From: Trichobilharzia szidati
Lineage: Eukaryota; Platyhelminthes; Trematoda; Strigeidida; Schistosomatidae
NCBI GenBank assembly: GCA_944472155.2
Contig: OX235271.1
Span: 91,339,256-91,403,255 of the forward strand
DNA: 64,000 bases
Reading direction: 5' to 3'
Positions 46,101-57,900 of the stretch are shown here, one piece after another. The translations under genes and the position numbers were made by a program. Within the stretch, counting starts at the first letter, position 1. Every line of letters starts with the position of its first letter. The notes beneath the pieces were generated by a model. It had not been told where the DNA came from. It made no database searches and saw only the letters and a program-made list of their open reading frames with translations.

Positions 46101-47031
46101 TGAGGATGGATACATATCAGATAAATTCATCTTACCTCTGGTGAACAATTCCTTATCTTAGCTACACTGAATATGTGAACAAGGGAGGGAACAATCACAG
46201 AGTTGGAGAAATTCTATAGATTAGTCTTCCATATATTCCACGATAGATTTCAGGAATCGTGTAACTTCCAAATCACCTGTTACATTTTCTCTTATGTAAA
46301 AAGCAAATATTATACAAGTGACTCTTATCTATCTGTTACAACCAACTGAAAGAGATAAAATCTTCAAACTTTATACTTCTTTGATTAAGTTAGCCAGTAA
46401 TATTCTCCTTGTGAGTGGATCAAAGGCTTATTACATCTGTGAAATTTATACACATGTTAACTTGTTCCCTTAAGCTAAAAAATATAATGTCTATTCGCTT
46501 TTATTATTGTTATTTCAAAGCCCGCTTCAGTAATGTACGACACATATTAGCCGCAACGTTTATGCAAAGGAAAGTCTACCAATCACAGTGTGCATATGTG
46601 ACCTTCAAGTGCTCAGCCTCTCCATAAGCCATTTGTGCCGCTATCCTCTGTCGTGGTGGAGACAACATAAATGTATGATGATGGCATGCTAGTGAGAGAA
46701 ACGCTGCGAGTTTGTGGGCTTTTTGAAGTCCACATAACTAGAATTTGTTTTTTACTTGGTGAATGAAACTACCGCGCGAACTTTGAAAAGGAGTGAATTT
46801 TACACGCTCTTGTGTTATACGCTCCAAAAGTCTACAGATTAACTTTAAATCAGTTTATTCTGATCAAAGTTAGTTTACTTTTCAGAACTGAGTCTATTTA
46901 AATTATAGGAAATTGTGTTTTATAACATAATAGTTATATATATATATTTGTGCACTCATTGATTTTTATCGCTGATTCATAAAGGTCTATATACATCTAA
47001 GTTATATTTAAATTTCTTCGCCAGTCTGTTC
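43111..47031. other. Non-coding, nothing recognised
   Basis: 3.9 kb with no coding motif. Short frames at 43792, 44023 and 44506 show no family features. A perfect 20-bp palindrome, TATGATGACTAGTCATCATA, lies at 45910-45929. The part near 46.9 kb is probably the LINE B leader. Confidence 0.4.
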
Positions 47032-47070
47032 TAGGCAGTATGTCCATCAAAAAACCGCTGCGGAAGGGTT

Positions 47071-48210
47071 ATGTGCCAACTCCCAGTGGATGAGGGAATG
47101 CAGTGTGATAACTGCAAGAGATGGTTTCACAGTATGTGCACAAACCTAACTCCTGAAGCATACAAATGCTGCTGCAAACCTCTAGCAAACTGGTTGTGCA
47201 ATGGCTGTTGTAGTACTACCAAACTCCGTATTACGGAAGCCATTGCCACTCTTAGCGGGGCTTTAAAGCTCATGGACTGCAAGGGTCTTCCATCACAGGA
47301 GAAGACTGACTACTTCTCAGACACCGAAGATGCGACTAGCGTCATCGACAGAACAGTACGTGTTCCTAATGAGTCTTTGTCAATGACTGAGTGCCCTTCA
47401 GCACAGAAGAGCACTCACCACATTCCAGTCACCCAGGCTGCCCCCACGATACTGGATAAGCCCTCCAGTGACAGTAACGGAAAGACTGCCACAAAGAAGA
47501 GGCGTACCAGGGGTCGTAAACCTGCAACTCAAGTCACCCAGGTACTAGTGGATCAGGCCTCGTCCACACCGGTGAGTAGCAGGCAGATAAATCCTGCTAC
47601 GACTAGTGAGGAGAACGCCAATGAATGGCGTAACGTAGTCTCTCGCAAAAAGCGAGATAAGGACAATACATTGGCCACACTGTCCACGAAGGACAGAAAG
47701 ACATTCACGCCGCAGAGCAAGAAAGCCACGGCAAGCAAACCTGATCTCTCTGACAGGTCGCTCATTCTCCACAAAGTGGAAGAGTCATTGGCCCCCGAAC
47801 CCAAGACTAGATTTGAGTATGACCTTAACTTGGTTAAGCCCCTTTTAGACAAGCTACTGCCACAAACAGTATCAGGCATCACTATACCTAGTGTATATAG
47901 AATAGGCCAAAAGCCTGACCCTACAGTAAGTCAGCCTGTACGTCTCCTCAAAGTCGTACTAAACTCTAAAGAAGAGAGGGATGTTATTCTAAGCAACTCT
48001 CATATACTTAAAGGATCAGGCATATATGTCCGCGCCGACTTAAGCCTGGCAGACCGTGTCAAAAGACAGTCTGCGGCCCTAGAATTAAGCGAACGACGCC
48101 GAAACGGCCAAAAGAACCTCAAGATTAAGGGTTTTCGGGTTGTTCAAGTTCGCAGTTTAATGATCCCGAAACCTCTGTGGGTAGGCCGGGGAAGCACCAA
48201 GCTGAATTAA
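47071..48210 (+). CDS. LINE B ORF1: PHD-like zinc finger protein
   Basis: 379 codons from the ATG at 47071. Residues about 1-50 hold MQCDNCKRWFHSMCTN and WLCNGC of a PHD-like finger. The first Cys pair (RCGRVMC) lies mostly upstream, and a better start, the ATG at 47040, is cut off by a run of six A where five would keep the frame. A low-complexity basic region (TKKRRTRGRK, residues about 145-160) follows, then a folded C-terminal part with DRSLILHKVEES, IPSVYRIGQ and RLLKVVLNSKEERD, ending in the NLKIKGFRVVQ motif shared with LINE A. Likely role: binding LINE RNA. The stop overlaps ORF2 by 34 bp. Confidence 0.75.
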   Translation: MCQLPVDEGMQCDNCKRWFHSMCTNLTPEAYKCCCKPLANWLCNGCCSTTKLRITEAIATLSGALKLMDCKGLPSQEKTDYFSDTEDATSVIDRTVRVPNESLSMTECPSAQKSTHHIPVTQAAPTILDKPSSDSNGKTATKKRRTRGRKPATQVTQVLVDQASSTPVSSRQINPATTSEENANEWRNVVSRKKRDKDNTLATLSTKDRKTFTPQSKKATASKPDLSDRSLILHKVEESLAPEPKTRFEYDLNLVKPLLDKLLPQTVSGITIPSVYRIGQKPDPTVSQPVRLLKVVLNSKEERDVILSNSHILKGSGIYVRADLSLADRVKRQSAALELSERRRNGQKNLKIKGFRVVQVRSLMIPKPLWVGRGSTKLN

Positions 48211-50861
48211 CAGTTTGCTACACAAACGCCCGCAGCCTGTTAAATAAACGGACTGAGCTGGTTAACATGATAGACTCCGGAAACCCGGATGTAATTATTA
48301 TCACAGAGACATGGCTCACACCCGATGTCACTGACAGCGAAGTTAACCTGCCAAACTTCGAAGTGCATAGGGTGGACCGACTAAACCGCAAAGGAGGTGG
48401 TGTAGTCATCTACCTCAAGAAATGCTTAACCGTGCGTAGTATCGAAGCACTCGCTCACGAAAGTGAGTCGTGCGAACTTCTACGCTGCAGACTTAAATGC
48501 ATAGGCCAAGACATTGACCTCATTGCTATGTACCGCAGTCCTAACTGCAGTGCAGATGACTTCCTGATAGAGAAGCTAGGCTCCTGGACCTCGAAATGTC
48601 GAAGTCTCGTAGTTGGCGACTTCAATGCCCCAACAGTTGACTGGACGAGCCTAACAACTCCATCCTCAGTCAACTCCTTTGATTATAAACTGCTGGAATC
48701 TAGTATATCGTTAGCTCTAGTCCAACATATCATCAAGCCCACGCGCTATGACTCACAGCACTCTTCCTCAACTCTGGACCTAGTTTTCTCCCATGGTGAG
48801 GATGTAGATCTCATACAACATCTTCCTCCTTTAGGAAGAAGTGACCATGCTGTGCTCACTTTCAAGTTCACAGCAAGGGCCAAAACCCCATCTCGACCAA
48901 ACGTTTGGAAAGCTGATATAAATGCAATCGTCTCAGCAGCCAACTCAGTAAACTGGTACATCAACCCAGGGTCTCAAGTAGAAGTCGCATGGAACCAATT
49001 TAAACAACTTTACGCCCAAGTAACTGAACCTTTCATCCCTTGGTCTGTCCCAAAGGGTCGGAAACACTACCCTCCTTGGATAAACCGAGAGATTCGTTAG
49101 TTACTTAGACGTAAACACAAATGTTGGAACTTGTTTGCCACACTTGAGACTTCTGAGACCAGGCAATTATATAACACTGCTAGAAATGAAGCTATTGCAG
49201 AAATCCGCCAATCAAGGATGAAATTCGAAGCACACCTGGCTCAAAATGCAAAGGCACAACCTAAGAAAATTTTCTCGTACATGAACTTCAGGAATAAAAC
49301 ATCCAATGGTGTCCAAAACCTGACTGTTAACAATGATACAATCGAAGAAGATCAAGAAAAAGCAGAAGCAATGGCGAACTACTTCTCCCAAGTCTTCACT
49401 CAGGAGTCGTCACTGCCTATAGAATCAGCTCTGGCTGCATCAGAAGAACATGGGATAGATTCCGTTGACATCGACCAAGGCATCGTGCTCAACTGCCCAA
49501 GGAAACTAGATGCAGGGAAATCAATGGGTCCTGATAATCTTCACCGAAGGCTTCTCAAGGAGTTATCAGCCCACATAGCCGGCCCTTTGACTACGATCTT
49601 CAAGCTTTCCCTCCAAAATGGAGTGTTATCGCGTGACTGGAAAGACGCCATAGTAACCCCCATCCACAAAGGAGGATCAAGACAAAGCCCTTCAAATTAC
49701 AGGCCTATTAGTCTCACCAGCACTTTAATTAAGACACTGGAGAGAATCATCAAGAAAAGCATAATGGCATATCTAGAAAATAGAAGCTTATTATCAAGAG
49801 CACAGCATGGTTTCCGAAGGAACCTCTCGTGCCTGTCAAATCTCACTGCAAGAGAAAGCTGGGTTAAATCCAGGGACAACAGAAGACCCGTTGACGTCGT
49901 CTTAATAGACTTCAGCAAAGCCTTTGATAAAGTACCTCACAAAAGACTACTCATGAAGTTGCAAAGTCTTGGTATCAAAGGCAGCTTACTAAACTGGCTC
50001 AGGGAATTCCTCATAGATAGGAGGCAGAGGGTTAGGATCAACTCGAAACTCTCCTCTTGGACAGCAGTACGCAGCGGAGTGCCACAAGGCACGGTACTTG
50101 GACCTATCTATTTATTTTGTATATCAATGAGTTATCTCTGCTCACCGATTCCCCTATGGTCCTATACGCAGATGACTTAAAAATTTGGAGAGAGCTGAAG
50201 GGCAACAGTGACACGTCCACGTTGCAAGAGGACCTCAACAAATTGTCAGAGTGGTCCATAGAATGGATGCTCCCGATAAACGTGGCAAAATGTGCAACCA
50301 TACGCATTGGACAAGCAAGCACTAGCTCTTATGAACTAGAGGGAATTACACTTCCATCAGTTCAGACTCACTTGGACTTAGGTGTCATAGTTAGCCACGA
50401 CTTAAAAACTACAGCACACTGTCGCGCGGTGGCTGCACGTAGTTTCTGGTCATTATGGGCAATTCGTAGAGCCTTCACTAGAATCACCAGAGATATGTTC
50501 ACCTCCTTATATACATCTCTAGTGAGATCAAGACTGGAAAACTGCATCCAGGCCGCCAGCCTTTGTCTAAAAGGGGACTCACTTATTCTAGAAAGGGTTC
50601 AAAGGAAAGCAACACGTATGATTCATGGCATGACTAACTTATCATACGAGGAAAGACTAGACAGTATAAATCTCTTCTCCTTGTCATACCGTAGGCAGAG
50701 AGGAGATTTAATCACAATGTTTAAAATTTTAAATAATGACTACGGACCTGACCTATTTTCTCTTTTCCTTCCCACCAGGTCGGAACACCTTAGAGGATAT
50801 AGCAGGAGAGTTCAAAAGCCAAGAAGAAATCATATTGCTGTTGAGTACTGGCACTCTTCTG
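48177..50861 (+). pseudogene. LINE B ORF2: endonuclease and reverse transcriptase
   Basis: The AP-type endonuclease, 48177-49097, has ITETWLTP, VVGDFNAPTVDW, SSTLDLVF and PPLGRSDHAVLTF, all catalytic landmarks kept. A TAG at 49098-49100 follows REIR. The same frame continues with the reverse transcriptase: TPIHKGGSRQSPSNYRPISL, VLIDFSKAFDKVPH, RSGVPQGTVLGP, then a frameshift near 50105 and LYADDLKIW (intact YADD box). The C-terminal region reads MTNLSYEERLDSINLFSLSY and LRGYSRRVQKPRRNHI but lacks the FRFSHRVVNxWNSLP end present in LINE A. Two point lesions and a lost C-terminus make it inactive. Confidence 0.85.
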
Positions 50862-50885
50862 TAGTGCCATATATATATGGCACTA
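50862..50885. repeat. 24-bp perfect palindrome at LINE B end
   Basis: TAGTGCCATATA followed by its exact reverse complement. It lies exactly where LINE B ORF2 homology to LINE A stops. Confidence 0.75.
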
Positions 50886-52216
50886 TAGTTCTAAAAGCTA
50901 AAGGCTTAATACCTCCCAGTCAGAGAATGCACCTGGGTAATGCGGACAAAACGTGGGCTAAATGGGTCATTTTGATCCGCAAAGACGTGAACAAAAGGGG
51001 TTAAAATGCTACATAATTTACCCACTTTACACATATTGGCCAATTTTTCCCCGTTCGCCATGTCCCAAAAAATTTTATTGTCCCAGTTTACTCATTTTTC
51101 AACGAACACTACCCGTGTTGATTCCGAAAACAGCTCACTTTTTCCAACTTTGCCTAATTTCGTTCGGAAAACTGCCGACGTTTTAATCCAGCAATGATTT
51201 CGGGTGCATTGCAGACTTTTCGGGGCAGACCTCGGGTCAAATACTCAAAATCTGCAATGCGCCCGAAGAAAATGCTAGCTGGGGTTCGTTATACAATCAT
51301 TGTCTTAAGGATGTCGGTAAGTGATTGTGATTTTAGATGAATTTCATCACACTTCCTTCCAATATCCAATGTCGTTTTTTTGAGCTAGTATAAACCAATT
51401 TGATTTCTTTGTGCTCGCCTCTTGATTGTGAGGTATAGGTTACTGATCTTCGGTAAACTTCTGCGTAGCTCGTCCCGCCACTCGACTGTCGTAGCTTTGG
51501 TTGACTCCAAAAGGAGTAGTGCTGGGATTATATGTGTTTTGTAGTATGAGGTGTGTTAAGACTGTTACTACTGTGAATGGAGTTGATCCTTTCACCAGTT
51601 AGTCCTCCGGTATCGTCGTCAAAAGAAAAGAGATAATAATAATAGATATAATTAGTGAAGTTATTCAGACTAACAGACAGAAAAAGAATAAGAAAACGTA
51701 ACAACAGTCAGCTGATTAAATTTGAAGAATAATATGAATAATATTTATATTTATATACATATATATCGGTAACAATGATATTAATAATAATAATAGGTGC
51801 AGTTAAAGTTGTCAGGAGAGTAAGGTGAGAGGGAATGTAAACAAGTCAAACGACGAATTTAGTTGTCTACCCCTGAATGGTGTATGCGATTGTAAAGGGA
51901 TAGGCCATTTGGATGCCAGTTAACTTATTAGAGTTAGTTTGATTTGACTCTATTCTGATGTAATTTTAGTTAAACTGATGAATAATGACGTTACCGGGGA
52001 TTCTGACTTTCTCAGAAAGTTTCAGAAGATGCGCAGGGATAAACTGGAATTGTAATTGAGCAGTTAAACAGTAAATGCATTATATTGTTTATCCAGTGTA
52101 GCTAGTTTGGTGGAAATCTGGGGGATAAGTATTCAGATACGTCGTTTATACACTAATGCTAAGGACCTGGTGTTCTATGACTCCTCCTCTCGTTAGTTTG
52201 TGTATTCAAGTGAAGT
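50886..52216. other. Non-coding; contains an imperfect hairpin
   Basis: No coding motif. At 51199-51270 the blocks CGGGTGCATTGCAGA and TCTGCAATGCGCCCG form an imperfect inverted repeat with a central loop of about 35 bases. Low-complexity TA/ATA runs lie at 51740-51800. Confidence 0.45.
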
Positions 52217-53310
52217 CAGATTCAGATTATACGGATGTAGGGCTCTCGTTACCTATGCTAATCCTTGCAATATACATCTCTGCAGAGATCTAATTTCTCT
52301 TCCAAAGCGTTGACCGATAGAGCTGTTACTCCTGAGTCAAGTTAGGAGTTCCAGTGCGTCGGTGGCACAGCGGTTATGACGCTCACCGACCATGCACATG
52401 GTCCAGGTTTCGATCCCCGGTCGACACCCACCCGATATCAATGGTCGGCATGCGAAATTTGGGCTACCGATATCACATGCTGAAAATTCCATACTTGTAC
52501 CAAAAAGTACTGTGTGGAATCAAGCTATAATAAAAAGTAAAAAATGCATAAGATAAAATCCTGGAGGGAGAGAAGAGATTTGAAACGTCGATCCCTGAAT
52601 CACCCTTTAATATGCGGTATGCCAAAATTAAGTCGCCTTTCTTCCTTCGGTATGATAATGGGAAGAGATTTCAATGCTCCATCGTCTTATCATAAGGAAG
52701 GTGTGAGATACCACTAACTGATTTGGTTCTTATCCTCCGTACTCTTTCCAGGATATGTGCCTGCTTCCTGAAGCATGGATTCACCGCTTGTATGCAGTAT
52801 TCTAGATGACGTCTGACATGTGTTGCATAAAGTACTTGGAACGTACACTCGTCCAATGGTTTTAAAGCCCTTCTGAGTGCTCATAGCATTCGAAAAGCCT
52901 TAGCAGCGGCTCCAATACAGTTTGCCGTTGTTTTTATGTCGTGGCTTACAATAATTCCTGAGTCGTTTTGTTCTTTAACATCTGGCAGTTCTTTCCCACA
53001 AGGAGTACGACGCGTAAGACCTCTGACCTAGTTGCATTATCGCGCTTTTCTTGGAATTGGTTTCCCGACTCCAAAGGTTAGCCCATTCAGCTAACTTATT
53101 AGATTGTTTTGTAGTACCAACCTTTCATCGTTACTGTTTACGGCTTTACATATCTTAATATCGTCCGGAAATAATAAGGAAGATGAGGTAAGAATTTTCG
53201 GCAGTTCATTTACGCATAATAAGAATAGCAGGGGGCCAAGTACAATTCCCTAAGGTACTCCACTCAGTACTGCTTTCGACCCTGACAGTACACCATCAAC
53301 ATTGAGACTG
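52217..53310 (-). pseudogene. LINE A family fragment, degraded
   Basis: The minus strand follows the LINE A ORF2 region 37393-38370 block by block: the GATTCAGATT 3' repeats, HLPYDKTMEH, VLYATHVRRHLEYCIQA, SFEC-like patches and the reverse transcriptase region around LFLLxVNELP. Multiple stops and small deletions show it is old. A SINE sits inside at 52356-52543. Confidence 0.8.
52356..52543 (+). repeat. tRNA-derived SINE, family B, nested in the LINE fragment
   Basis: Head GCGTCGGTGGCACAGCGG and box B-like GGTTTCGATCCCCGG, body CACCCGATATCAATGG, then TGCTGAAAATTCCATAC and GTGTGGAATCAAGCTATAAT. The LINE reading stops at GAGTTCCAG before it and resumes at CTGGAGGGAGAG after it, with some LINE bases lost. 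The tail resembles 60797-60869 and 63159-63247, which end in (ATT)n. Confidence 0.7.
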
Positions 53311-54205
53311 TTTTGTACCATGAATATAGGCATAAGGTTTTATCAAACAGACAATCTTGACATTACCAGTTGATCGCTATCCATTTATATTGTTATTCCA
53401 GTGGCGACTATATTTTGCATATCCAGCAGTCATCAAGTCTTCAGAAGATTAGCGTTCACTTCTATTTTACAACTTTTCTCTTGAACGACAGTAGCACAAG
53501 TGCAAATAATCGACAGACGAGGTGGAAATCTTTTGTTGTAACTGGAGAGTTTCTAGTTTACTCACAAATTCCATATGATGTAATCCTCGAGCCTTCATGT
53601 GGTTGTGGACTGATTTAGATTAGTTGGTTCAAAATAGTTTAAGATAGCTTAAAGTGTGCAAGTATTGAATCATTAATAACATCTCAAAACCGCCTGAGTA
53701 TAACGGTCTTAACGAGCTAGCATGAAGTTTAGATAGGTTACTTCAAACCGGGAGTATGATAGTAGAGATTTCCGGATATCTCAAGAGAATCACGTGGTTG
53801 TCGCGTTGTGAATCATATATTGTCAGTGTAGTAGGACGCTTGTTCTCACCTAAAGTCATCCTGCTGCGTTATAGATTATGAGGTAAGAATTTCTAAACCG
53901 TTATCACCTTTTTGATGCCACCAGGAGTGTTTACTACGCCTGTAACCGAAGATATATATGTTTATTCTGGCTGGCTGGAGTTATCATTGCAGTTTAACCG
54001 GTTGCAGTGTATGACTTATCAATGTACTTCTACTTATTTCATGCTTGTCCACTCGTGTATAGTTTTTCGCATCACAAAAAAAACAGTTGAAATTAACCTT
54101 TTTGAAGGGATTGTTGGAATGGTATTTGTTGTTTTCTTGTTATTATACAATTCCTTTATTTGCGCAACATATATGTGTATTAAATCCGTTCTCACCATCA
54201 CACAG
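53311..54205. other. Non-coding, probable intron or upstream region
   Basis: Lies upstream of the first recognised coiled-coil exon. The frame open from 53912 into that exon has no protein features before 54206. The segment ends in the polypyrimidine/acceptor TCACCATCACACAG. Confidence 0.4.
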
Positions 54206-54463
54206 GACTTGGAAGAAGAGAATCACAGGTTATTAGCCAAAATGAGCGTGCTAGAAAGAATGGAGATTGCGTATCTTGATGAAATACAAAGTCTTAATGA
54301 ACTTATTGCTTGTTTGAAACTTAAAAGTCCAGGAGAATTCTGGAATATTGATAATCGCCAGTCAGGGAAATTAAGCAAGAAAAACCGTCTGGCTGAGAAG
54401 CTTAACGCTGCCGAAAATTTGGAGACTGACCTGTTACAACGATTATATGCTAGCAAAAATAAA
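54206..54463 (+). CDS. Coiled-coil protein gene, exon a
   Basis: 86 codons, phase 0 at both ends, between acceptor CACACAG and donor GTAAAC. It reads DLEEENHRLLAKMSVLERME, then DEIQSLNELIACLKLK, a short Ser/Asn linker, and LSKKNRLAEKLNAAENLETD. Leu and other hydrophobic residues recur in heptads with Glu/Lys between, so it is a coiled coil. I do not recognise the gene. Exon limits are inferred from splice-site words and the sharp change in composition. Earlier exons were not found. The following intron carries the intact Gypsy-like element. Confidence 0.55.
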
Positions 54464-54775
54464 GTAAACAAAATTTGTATGGTTAGTTTATTTGTTGTGC
54501 TTATTTTTGAACATTTGAATGAGATCAAAAGAGAGACTTCCTCCATTCAGAACTAAAGTCTAGATAGTTGGTGATAGTTTTCTTTCAAACTGGTGGGGCA
54601 TTTATTTCGATTCACTTGAACTGAGAAGCAGGAGAGCGTCTTTACAGTTTAGGATTTGCTGCTTCAGTGTATGCTGTCGCTTCAACGTGACAGTTAGGTA
54701 AACCAATGTAGGGCATTCCACAAAGGTGTCTCATCACTCATCTTTTCATGTTGTATGCTGAGTCTGTGAAGTGTT

Positions 54776-54950
54776 TGTGGTGTGAACATTTTCATAAACG
54801 TTTAGCATTTATATTATACACTATTCACATCTTTCATTTTTGTTTAAACCAGATTCTATACTGGAATTATAAAACGAATAAAGCCTTTATTGCGGGCCCT
54901 CAGTATTCTCACTTGATCGGTGAATGTTTGATTAACTCATAAACACTACA
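54776..54950 (+). repeat. 5' LTR of the intact element
   Basis: TGTGGTGTG..ACTACA, very short for a Gypsy LTR. Contains TTTAAA at 54843-54848, a possible weak TATA box, and AATAAA at 54877-54882, a polyadenylation signal. If transcription starts about 25 bases after TTTAAA, the RNA would begin near 54869, exactly at the block complementary to 54952-54965. Confidence 0.9.
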
Positions 54951-54951
54951 A

Positions 54952-54965
54952 TTTATTCGTTTTAT
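54952..54965 (+). promoter_or_regulatory. Putative self-priming site
   Basis: TTTATTCGTTTTAT, one base after the 5' LTR and just before the gag ATG, is the exact reverse complement of 54869-54882 in the LTR. Only 16 bases separate LTR and ATG, so no room is left for a usual tRNA primer site, and the required TGG is absent. Folding the RNA 5' end back on this site is the priming mode known for Tf1 of fission yeast and related elements. Confidence 0.6.
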
Positions 54966-54966
54966 T

Positions 54967-57900
54967 ATGGACAAGATATTACGTCCCGAACGCTTTGATG
55001 CTGATTCCAATTGCCAAACATCTTCGAAGATTTGGAATCATTGGTTTCGTACATTCAATACTTTTATCACTAAATCTTCAACTCCAGATTCAGACAAACT
55101 TGATGTTCTCATCAACTATATCTCACCTACTGTATATGAATACATTGCTGAATGTAAAACATTTGACGGCGCTCTTAGTACTCTTGAGAAACTGTATGTC
55201 AAACCAAAGAACGAGATTTTTGCTCGACATCTATTATCCACATGCAAACAAGAAACTGGACAGAGCCTCGACCAATTTTTACAAAAACTGAAATCTCTGG
55301 CAAAAGATTGTTCATTCAAACCTGTCTCGGCTGAACAAAATCAGAATGATGCAATACGTGACGCATTCATAAGTGGAATGCAATCTAATAATATACGACA
55401 ACGTCTTCTGGAAAACAAATTACTTGATCTTGATACTGCTTATGAACAAGCTCGATCCCTAGAAATGGCTTATCAACAATCACATTCGTTTCATCCTTCC
55501 GAATTCTCCAATTCTGCTGCAATATCAAACAGTGATACATCAAATGAACTAAACTCTTATGTGGGTGAAACAGGATTGACTGCTTCAATAAATGAGAAAT
55601 GCTACTTCTGTGGATCTACTAGACATCCTCGCTCTAAATGTCCTGCAAGGGATGCAGTATGCAAACTCTGTGGTAAGAAGGGGCATTATCAGAAGGTCTG
55701 CCGGTCAAAATCGTACACCAAAACTACATCAGTTACTAGTTCTTTGTTGTCTTCCATGACTCTAGCCGCCGCTCCACAGTCTCTTTCCAATGCGGTTGTG
55801 CAGCTTTTTGTAAATGACATTCCCCTACAAGCCCTCGTAGATACTGGGAGCTCAGACAGTTATATTTCATGTGCAGTCGTTCAAAAACAACATATAAAGG
55901 TAGAGCATTCTCGCACTTCAATCACAATGGCTTCCACAAGTCTGACAACTCATACTCATGGTCACTGTTATGTAAATCTACGTTATAAAGACTCGAGTTA
56001 CTCACATATCAAACTTTCAGTGTTGCCAAATCTGTGTGCTGATGTGCTATTAGGTCATGATTTTTTACGCTTGCATAATAAACTCGAAATTCCATTTGAA
56101 GGTAAAAACAATCCATTTTCACTGTGTAATCTTGTTGCTGCACATATTGATCCACCTCCCTTGTTTCATAACCTAACACCCAAATGTGTTCCGATCGCTA
56201 CAAAATCACGAAGACATTCCACTTCAGATGAACATTTTATCAAGCTGGAAATCAAAAATTTACTCAGTGAGCAGATCATCGAGCCATCTAACTCCCCTTG
56301 GCGCGCCCAAGTTTTGGTCACTACTAATGAACGCCACAAGCGTAGAATGGTGATTGATTACAGCCAAACGATAAATCGTTTCACATTATTGGATGCCTAT
56401 CCACTCCCAAAAATTGATGAGATGATTGAAAAGATTTCAAAATATACTGTATTTAGCACTTTGGATTTAAAGAGTGCTTACCATCAAATACCCATCAAAG
56501 AAGAAGAGAAACTCTTCACAGCTTTTGAAGCTTGCGGCAACCTCTATCAGTTCCGTCGTATTCCCTTTGGTGTCACAAACGGTGTTTCGTGTTTTCAGAG
56601 AGTTATCAGTCAGATTATCAGAAATGAAAATCTTCAAGCTACATTTGCTTATTTAGATAATATAACTATTTGTGGTGAAAACACAGAACAACATGCAAAA
56701 AATCTTGCCCGGTTCTATGAAGCATCCAGAAAATATGGGCTAACATTCAATGAGAATAAAAGTGTTATTGGCGTTAAACAAGTAAAACTTCTAGGCTATG
56801 AAGTTTCTCATAAAATGATCAAACCTGATCCCGATAGACTTCAAGCATTATGGAATTTATCACCTCCACGAGATCTTAAATCCCAACAGCGAGTCATTGG
56901 TCTCTTTGCGTATTATTCACAATGGATATCTCATTTCTCCGATAAAATTCAACCCCTTATACAAAATAAAATCTTTCCATTACCAGGTACTATTGTAAGC
57001 TCATATGCAGCATTAAAAAATGGGCTTGCTCAATCTGTGATGACTACTGTGGATCTCGACTTGCCCCTTATAGTGGAAACCGACGCTTCGGATACTGCTA
57101 TAGCTGCTACGTTAACACAAAATGGTAGACCCGTTGCATTTTTTTCCAGAACACTATCACCAAGTGAACGGCATCACTCAGCGGTGGAGAAAGAAGCTTA
57201 TGCCATCGTCGAAGCTATTAGAAAATGGCGTCATTATTTACTTGGTACTCATTTCCAACTCATTACAGACCAACGATCAGTTTCTTTCATGTACGATATG
57301 AACCACCATGGGGAAATAAAGAATGACAAGATTCAGCGTTGGCGAATAGAACTTTCTTGTTACAGTTTTGATATAATCTACCGTTGTGGCAAAGAAAACA
57401 AAGTCGCCGATGCATTATCTCGCGGATATTCTGCTTCTGTCATGGGTGAAACTAATCTCAAAGACCTACATAACTCTCTGTGCCATCCAGGAGTTGTTCG
57501 CCTTCTTCACTTTGTGCGTTCTAAGAACCTACCTTTTTCTGTTGATGATGTGAAGAAGACGATATCTAGTTGTGCAGTTTGTGCTGAGCTGAAACCCAGG
57601 TTTTGCAAAGTATCCACAGGAAATCTTATTAAAGCGACTTCTCCTTTTGAACGTCTAAATATTGATTTCAAAGGACCTCTTCCTTCAAACTCCCGGAACA
57701 AATATCTTCTTACGATAATTGATGAGTACTCTAGATTTCCGTTCGCTTTTCCTTGCCAGGATATGACAGCATCAACTGTTATTAATTGCCTGTGCCAGTT
57801 GTTTTCCCTGTTTGGTATGCCATCCTACATACATTCAGACAGAGGATCGTCGTTTATGTCTGCAGAATTAAAACATTTTCTCCACGATAAAGGAATAGTT

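Larger units (their letters stand above)
47040..50861 (+). mobile_element. CR1-like non-LTR retrotransposon B
   Basis: Plus-strand LINE with complete ORF1, overlapping ORF2 and a lost 3' end. Lesions are few: one extra A at the ORF1 start, one stop and one frameshift in ORF2. Sequence identity to LINE A is moderate, so they are different families of the CR1 group. After 50861 the reading switches to unrelated sequence beginning with a 24-bp palindrome. Confidence 0.8.

Noticed and set aside
53912..54205. N-terminal 98 codons of the frame open into exon a, with membrane-like segments
   Set aside because: Composition is intronic and a good splice acceptor precedes the coiled coil, so it is probably not translated.
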